Origin: Streptomyces brasiliensis
Lineage (GTDB): Bacteria; Actinomycetota; Actinomycetes; Streptomycetales; Streptomycetaceae
Direction: 5' to 3'
Assembly (NCBI RefSeq): GCF_014647875.1
Contig: NZ_BMQA01000001.1
Location: 372,001-436,000, forward strand
DNA length: 64,000 nt
Each line of letters starts with the position of its first letter. The first letter of the stretch is position 1. The notes under the pieces are model-generated. The model ran no database searches and was not told the DNA's origin. It worked only from the letters and a program-made list of their open reading frames with translations. Below are positions 60,548 through 64,000 of the stretch, one piece after another. The translations under genes and the position numbers were made by a program.

Positions 60548-62998
60548 TCAGCCGTCGAGCACGACGTCGGCCCACACCTGCTTGCCGCCGCCGACCGGCA
60601 CCGTCCCCCACGCCGCCGACATGGCGTCCACGAGGAGGATGCCGCGGCCGCCGGTGGCCTCCCAGCCGATGCTGGTCGGCTTGATGGGCGAACGGGGCGA
60701 GGAGTCGGCGACGGCCACCCGGAAACGGTGGTTGACGAGGGTCAGGTCGAGACGGACCTGACCGTCGGTGTGCACGAGGGCGTTGGTGACCAGTTCGGAG
60801 ACGACGAGCTGGACGGCGTCCAGGTGGTCCTGGGGCACGCCCCAGGAGCGCAGGGTACGGCGGGTGAAGCGGCGGGCGTGCCGGACGGCCTCCGGGACCC
60901 GCCACACCGTCCAGCTCTCGCGCAGCGGGCGTACGGCCATGCCGTCGTAGCGCATCAGGAGCAGGGCCACGTCGTCGCCGCGGTGGGCGCCGCCGAGCAG
61001 GGCGTCGGCGACCAGGTCGAGATGGGCCGGGTCGGCGACGGCGAGGTCACGGGCGAGCCGGTCGAGCCCCTCGTCGATGTCGGACTCGGCGGACTCCACC
61101 AGGCCGTCCGTGGTCAGCGCGAGCACCGTGCCGGGCTGCAGGCGCAGCGGGGTCATGGGGAACGCCGCCTGCAGGACCACCCCGAGCGGCGGGCCGCCCT
61201 CGGTCTCGACGATCTCGGTGCTGCCGTCCGGGTGGCGCAGGACCGGCGGCGGATGGCCGGCGCGCACGCACCAGGCGGCGCCCTCCTCCATGTCGACGTC
61301 GACGTAGCAGCAGGTGGCGAAGAGGTCCGTCTCCATCTCCATCAGGAGGCGGTTGGCGTGCGAGACGACCACGTCGGGCGGGTGTCCCTCGGCAGCGTAG
61401 GCGCGCAGGGCGGTGCGCATCTGGCCCATCAGCGTGGCGGCACCGGCGTTGTGGCCCTGGACGTCGCCGATGACGAGGGCCACGTGGTTGTCGGTCAGCG
61501 GGATCACGTCGTACCAGTCGCCGCCGACCTCGAGCCCGGCGATGGTGGGCAGATAGCGGGCGACGGCGACAGCGCCCGGCAGTCGTGGCAGGCGACGGGG
61601 CAGGAGGGTGCGCTGGAGCATGCCGACGAGTTCGTGCTCGGCGTCGAAGGCGTGGGCGCGCACCAGGGCCTGGCCGGCGAGGCCCGCGGACGCGGTGAGC
61701 AGGGCGCGCTCGTCGGGGCCGAATTCGTGCGGGCTGTCCCAGCCGATGAGGCAGGCGCCCGCCATGCGGCCGCCGGCGGGCAGCGGCAGGACGGCGAGTC
61801 CACCGGGGCCGACCTCGGCGAGGGCGGGTTCGAGGGTGGTTCCGGCGGGCCAGATCTGGGCGCGGCCCTCGCGCAGGGCGGCGGCGAGGGTGGGCATGGC
61901 CCGCACCGGCGCGTCGGGCCACTCGGTGCGCCACTCGGTGCGCCACAGCTCGGGCCAGGACTCGGGTTCGGGCGGGTCGAGGACGGTGACGACGAGGCGG
62001 TCGTTCTCCAGCTCGGCGAGGGCGATCCGGTCGGCCTGGAGCGGCTTGCGCAGGGCCGTCACGACGGCGTGGCCGACGTCCTTGACGCTGCCCGCGGTGG
62101 CGAGCGCGGCGGCCAGGCGCTGGACCCGGGCCACGTCGGTGACGTCGGAGCGCAGGGTGGAGGCGTCCGCGACGGTGCCGACGAGCCGGGCCGGGCGGCC
62201 CTCGCCGCCGGGCAGCAGCCGGCCGCGCAGCCGCAGCCACTTCGGCGGGCCGGAGGCCTGCAGGATGCGGAACTCCAGTTCGCGGTCGCCGATGGTCATG
62301 TGGTCGGCCTCGACCACGGACATCAGCGCGGGCAGGTCCTCGGGGACGGTCCGGCCGAGCAGGCTCTCGACCTTGCCGTCGAACTCGTCCCGGCCGATGC
62401 CGAACAGCGCCAGGATCTCGTTTCCGACCTCCACGTGCCCGGTGTCCATGGCCAGGCTGAAGGCGTCGGCGGGCAGCTCGCCCGTGTCGGCGGCGCCGGC
62501 CGGGGCGCGGTGGCCGACGGCCTCGGCGATGAGGGCGAGGCAGCCGCGGTCCTCGGTGTCGAAGCCGCCGGCGGCGTCGGTCACGGCGACGAGGCAGCCG
62601 CCGCCGGCGTGCATCGGAAGGACGGCGACGGAGAAGTCCACGGACGGGGTGCGGCGTGCCTCGGAGCAGCCGGCCAGGTCCTCGGGGCCGAGCCAGACCG
62701 GGCGGCCGGTGCGGTGCGCCTCGACGAGCGGGGAGCGGCCCGACAGGGGATAGGTGTCGCGCAGTCCGTAGAGCGTGAGCGGGAGACCGGCCGACTCGAT
62801 CAGGCACAGGAGCGTGCCGTCGTCGCCCGGGGTGTACACGCCCGCGAAGGCGGCACCGGCGAAGACGAGTGCCTGTTCGAGGACGCGGCGCAGCCGTGCG
62901 GGTGAGTACGGGTCGGCGCCGAGCGTTTCCAGGACGACTTCGGCACGCTCCGTTCGCGTTCTGCGTACCGCTGCGCCCTCTCCGACCACGTTCGCCAT
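60548..62998 (-). CDS. SpoIIE-family PP2C sensor phosphatase with GAF/PAS and ATPase domains
   Basis: An 816-residue multidomain signalling protein. A GAF-like domain (about residues 25-165), PAS-like domain (about 170-290), second GAF (about 310-450), PP2C/SpoIIE phosphatase (about 470-680; metal residues in GGDWYDVIPL, VIGDVQGHNAGAATLMGQMRTALRAYA and HRGDDVALLLM) and a HATPase_c anti-sigma-like kinase (about 690-815; VVSELVTNALVHTDGQVRLDLT, then GRGILLVDAMS). Such proteins control anti-anti-sigma factors of stress sigma factors. Here kinase and phosphatase are on one chain. The ATG at 62998 is chosen because upstream codons are not protein-like. Confidence 0.9.
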   Translation of the reverse strand: MANVVGEGAAVRRTRTERAEVVLETLGADPYSPARLRRVLEQALVFAGAAFAGVYTPGDDGTLLCLIESAGLPLTLYGLRDTYPLSGRSPLVEAHRTGRPVWLGPEDLAGCSEARRTPSVDFSVAVLPMHAGGGCLVAVTDAAGGFDTEDRGCLALIAEAVGHRAPAGAADTGELPADAFSLAMDTGHVEVGNEILALFGIGRDEFDGKVESLLGRTVPEDLPALMSVVEADHMTIGDRELEFRILQASGPPKWLRLRGRLLPGGEGRPARLVGTVADASTLRSDVTDVARVQRLAAALATAGSVKDVGHAVVTALRKPLQADRIALAELENDRLVVTVLDPPEPESWPELWRTEWRTEWPDAPVRAMPTLAAALREGRAQIWPAGTTLEPALAEVGPGGLAVLPLPAGGRMAGACLIGWDSPHEFGPDERALLTASAGLAGQALVRAHAFDAEHELVGMLQRTLLPRRLPRLPGAVAVARYLPTIAGLEVGGDWYDVIPLTDNHVALVIGDVQGHNAGAATLMGQMRTALRAYAAEGHPPDVVVSHANRLLMEMETDLFATCCYVDVDMEEGAAWCVRAGHPPPVLRHPDGSTEIVETEGGPPLGVVLQAAFPMTPLRLQPGTVLALTTDGLVESAESDIDEGLDRLARDLAVADPAHLDLVADALLGGAHRGDDVALLLMRYDGMAVRPLRESWTVWRVPEAVRHARRFTRRTLRSWGVPQDHLDAVQLVVSELVTNALVHTDGQVRLDLTLVNHRFRVAVADSSPRSPIKPTSIGWEATGGRGILLVDAMSAAWGTVPVGGGKQVWADVVLDG

Positions 62999-63520
62999 TA
63001 CAGCGCTTATGAGGCGCCTGCGCAGCCCCTGTGACCGTTCCGTGGAGCTCCCGAAGCCGCGGCGACACCCGGATGCTCGAAACCCACCGAACATGACGTC
63101 GTGGCCGCGTTTCGTGGGGTGGCCGTGGGACGAGGGTGACGGTTCGGCGCCAGGGCCGGGTTGTGTGCACGGCGGGACTGCGGTGCGCGGGCGGCCGGGG
63201 CGGGAGAGGGGTGGATGGCCGGGGCCCTCCGGGCACGCCGTACGCCCGGGCCCGCACCTGTGACCGCGGGCCTCCGGGCCGCTCGCCACACGCCGCACTC
63301 CACACACGACCCCCCGGATCAGGGTGCCCTGCCGGTCCCGCCGTAAGCCACACGGGGTAACGGCGGCGCATTCCGCGCCGGGGTGCCCGACCGCGTGCGC
63401 CCCGACGTCTCCCGCGCACCGGCACGTGTCAGCGTCATGTGCTCGCCGTGCGCCGGGCCGCGTCAGGGAGGAGCCTTGTCCCCTGGGGGCGACCCGCGGC
63501 GCTGCTAGGAGGTGGTCGCC
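62999..63520. other. 522-bp intergenic region between divergent signalling genes
   Basis: No protein-like frame or RNA gene is recognised. It must hold promoters for both the leftward phosphatase and the rightward GAF protein. gggtaa at 63355-63360 faintly resembles a stress-sigma-factor -10 element, but no good -35 partner was found. Confidence 0.4.
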
Positions 63521-64000
63521 GTGTCCAACGGGCATATCCACGCGCAGGCGGCGGCCAAGTCGCGTGTCGGCCGGCCGCTGCTGTCGCTGTCGCTGGCCGC
63601 GATGATGGAGGAGGTCCACGCACACTCCGGCGCTGTGTATCTGCTGACGCCCGGCGAGCCGGTGCTGGAGATGGCGGTGATGGCCGGGCTGCCCCGGGCG
63701 TTCGCGGCGCCGTGGGAGCGGGTGGGGCTGAGCGCGCCGGTCCCGGTCGCGGAGGCACTGCGCGAGCGGCGGCTGGTCTGGGTGGGCGGCGAGGAGGAGA
63801 TGGCGCGCCGCTATCCGCGTATCGCGGTCGTCCTGCCGTACCCCTTCGCGCTGGCCGCGCTGCCCGTGGCCACGGCGACCACCCGGTTCGGCGCGGTCTT
63901 CGTGACCTGGCCCGCCTCGCACCCGCCGGAGCTGTCCGACCGGGAGCGGGACCATCTGACGGCGGCCTGCGACCAGCTCGCGCTGCGGCTCGAGCGCTCG
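63521..64000 (+). CDS. GAF-domain-like protein, probable SpoIIE-type regulator (cut by window end)
   Basis: 160 residues are visible and the frame remains open at the window edge. The GTG start has a strong AGGAGGTG at good spacing. LSLAAMMEEVHAHSGAVYLLTPGEPVLEMAVMAGLPRAFAAPWERVGLSAPVPVAEALRERRLVWVGGEEEMARRYPRIAVVLPYPFALAALPVATATTRFGAVFVTWPASHPPELSDRERDHLTAACDQLALRLERS is a GAF-type sensory domain as found at the front of Streptomyces SpoIIE phosphatases. Likely the same signalling class as its divergent neighbour. Confidence 0.8.
   Translation, partial: MSNGHIHAQAAAKSRVGRPLLSLSLAAMMEEVHAHSGAVYLLTPGEPVLEMAVMAGLPRAFAAPWERVGLSAPVPVAEALRERRLVWVGGEEEMARRYPRIAVVLPYPFALAALPVATATTRFGAVFVTWPASHPPELSDRERDHLTAACDQLALRLERS

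Noticed and set aside
63355..63360. gggtaa as a stress sigma factor -10 element
   Set aside because: No matching -35 gttt-type element was found at 14-16 bp, so no promoter is claimed.
62999..63955. N-terminal extension of the SpoIIE phosphatase frame to 1135 residues
   Set aside because: The extension is low-complexity, antisense to the next gene, and has no family similarity. The protein begins at 62998.

Overview
The window is a stretch of high-GC actinobacterial chromosome, almost certainly from Streptomyces. The reasons are the very GC-rich codon use with many GTG starts, frequent 4-bp start/stop overlaps, mycothiol chemistry (mscR), a DUF574-type methyltransferase, BlaI/M56, ROK, RpiR, MarR and TetR regulators, and a long SpoIIE-type phosphatase. 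No species can be named from the sequence. No rRNA, tRNA, CRISPR array or intact insertion sequence was seen.

Layout. 1-2.6 kb: end of an amino-acid permease, an unknown protein and a nickel/cobalt permease with a Nur-like box. 2.7-8.2 kb: a DedA-PAP2-PAP2 operon, an orphan proteasome beta subunit, a membrane-flippase-like protein and a BlaI/M56 regulator-protease pair. ctaca-N3/4-tgtag palindromes tie these promoters together. 8.3-15.9 kb: a GH65 phosphorylase with a beta-phosphoglucomutase-type HAD enzyme, a P-loop kinase, a large unknown protein and a GT39 membrane glycosyltransferase. 16-20 kb: an RpiR regulator, a structured intergenic region, small unknowns, an ATP-grasp enzyme and a MarR regulator. 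20-26.5 kb: an amine-catabolism-like group (class I amidotransferase, truncated ALDH, glutamine-synthetase-like ligase, P450, TetR, OB-fold protein). 26.6-40.3 kb: mixed metabolism, including a frameshifted methyltransferase, a membrane-anchored trypsin-like protease, a ROK/Gfo pair, an L,D-transpeptidase, two SDRs, mscR with a metallo-beta-lactamase-fold hydrolase, and a CsoR-family sensor divergent from an ABC exporter. 40.6-43.1 kb: remnants of a TetR and a beta-propeller gene, then an OtrA/TetM-type ribosomal protection protein. 43.3-50.9 kb: a seven-gene form-II CO-dehydrogenase-like molybdo-flavoenzyme operon (coxSLMDE, an XdhC-like gene, coxG). 51-53.7 kb: an acetyltransferase, a phosphoesterase, a MarR regulator, a collapsed MFS gene and an isochorismatase-fold protein. 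53.8-60.1 kb: a cell-surface glycan locus (GT2, methyltransferase, rmlCDBA for dTDP-rhamnose). 60.2-64 kb: a small unknown, a SpoIIE-family sensor phosphatase and the start of a GAF-type protein.

Two themes stand out. First, a BlaI-type repressor and a short M56 protease appear to control a likely lipid-carrier recycling operon. Second, the window holds several gene-damaging scars: two places where divergent genes have both lost their 5' ends, one transporter reduced to about 139 residues while staying in frame, and one methyltransferase with two frameshifts. These may be real decay or sequence/assembly errors, and the two explanations need to be separated.
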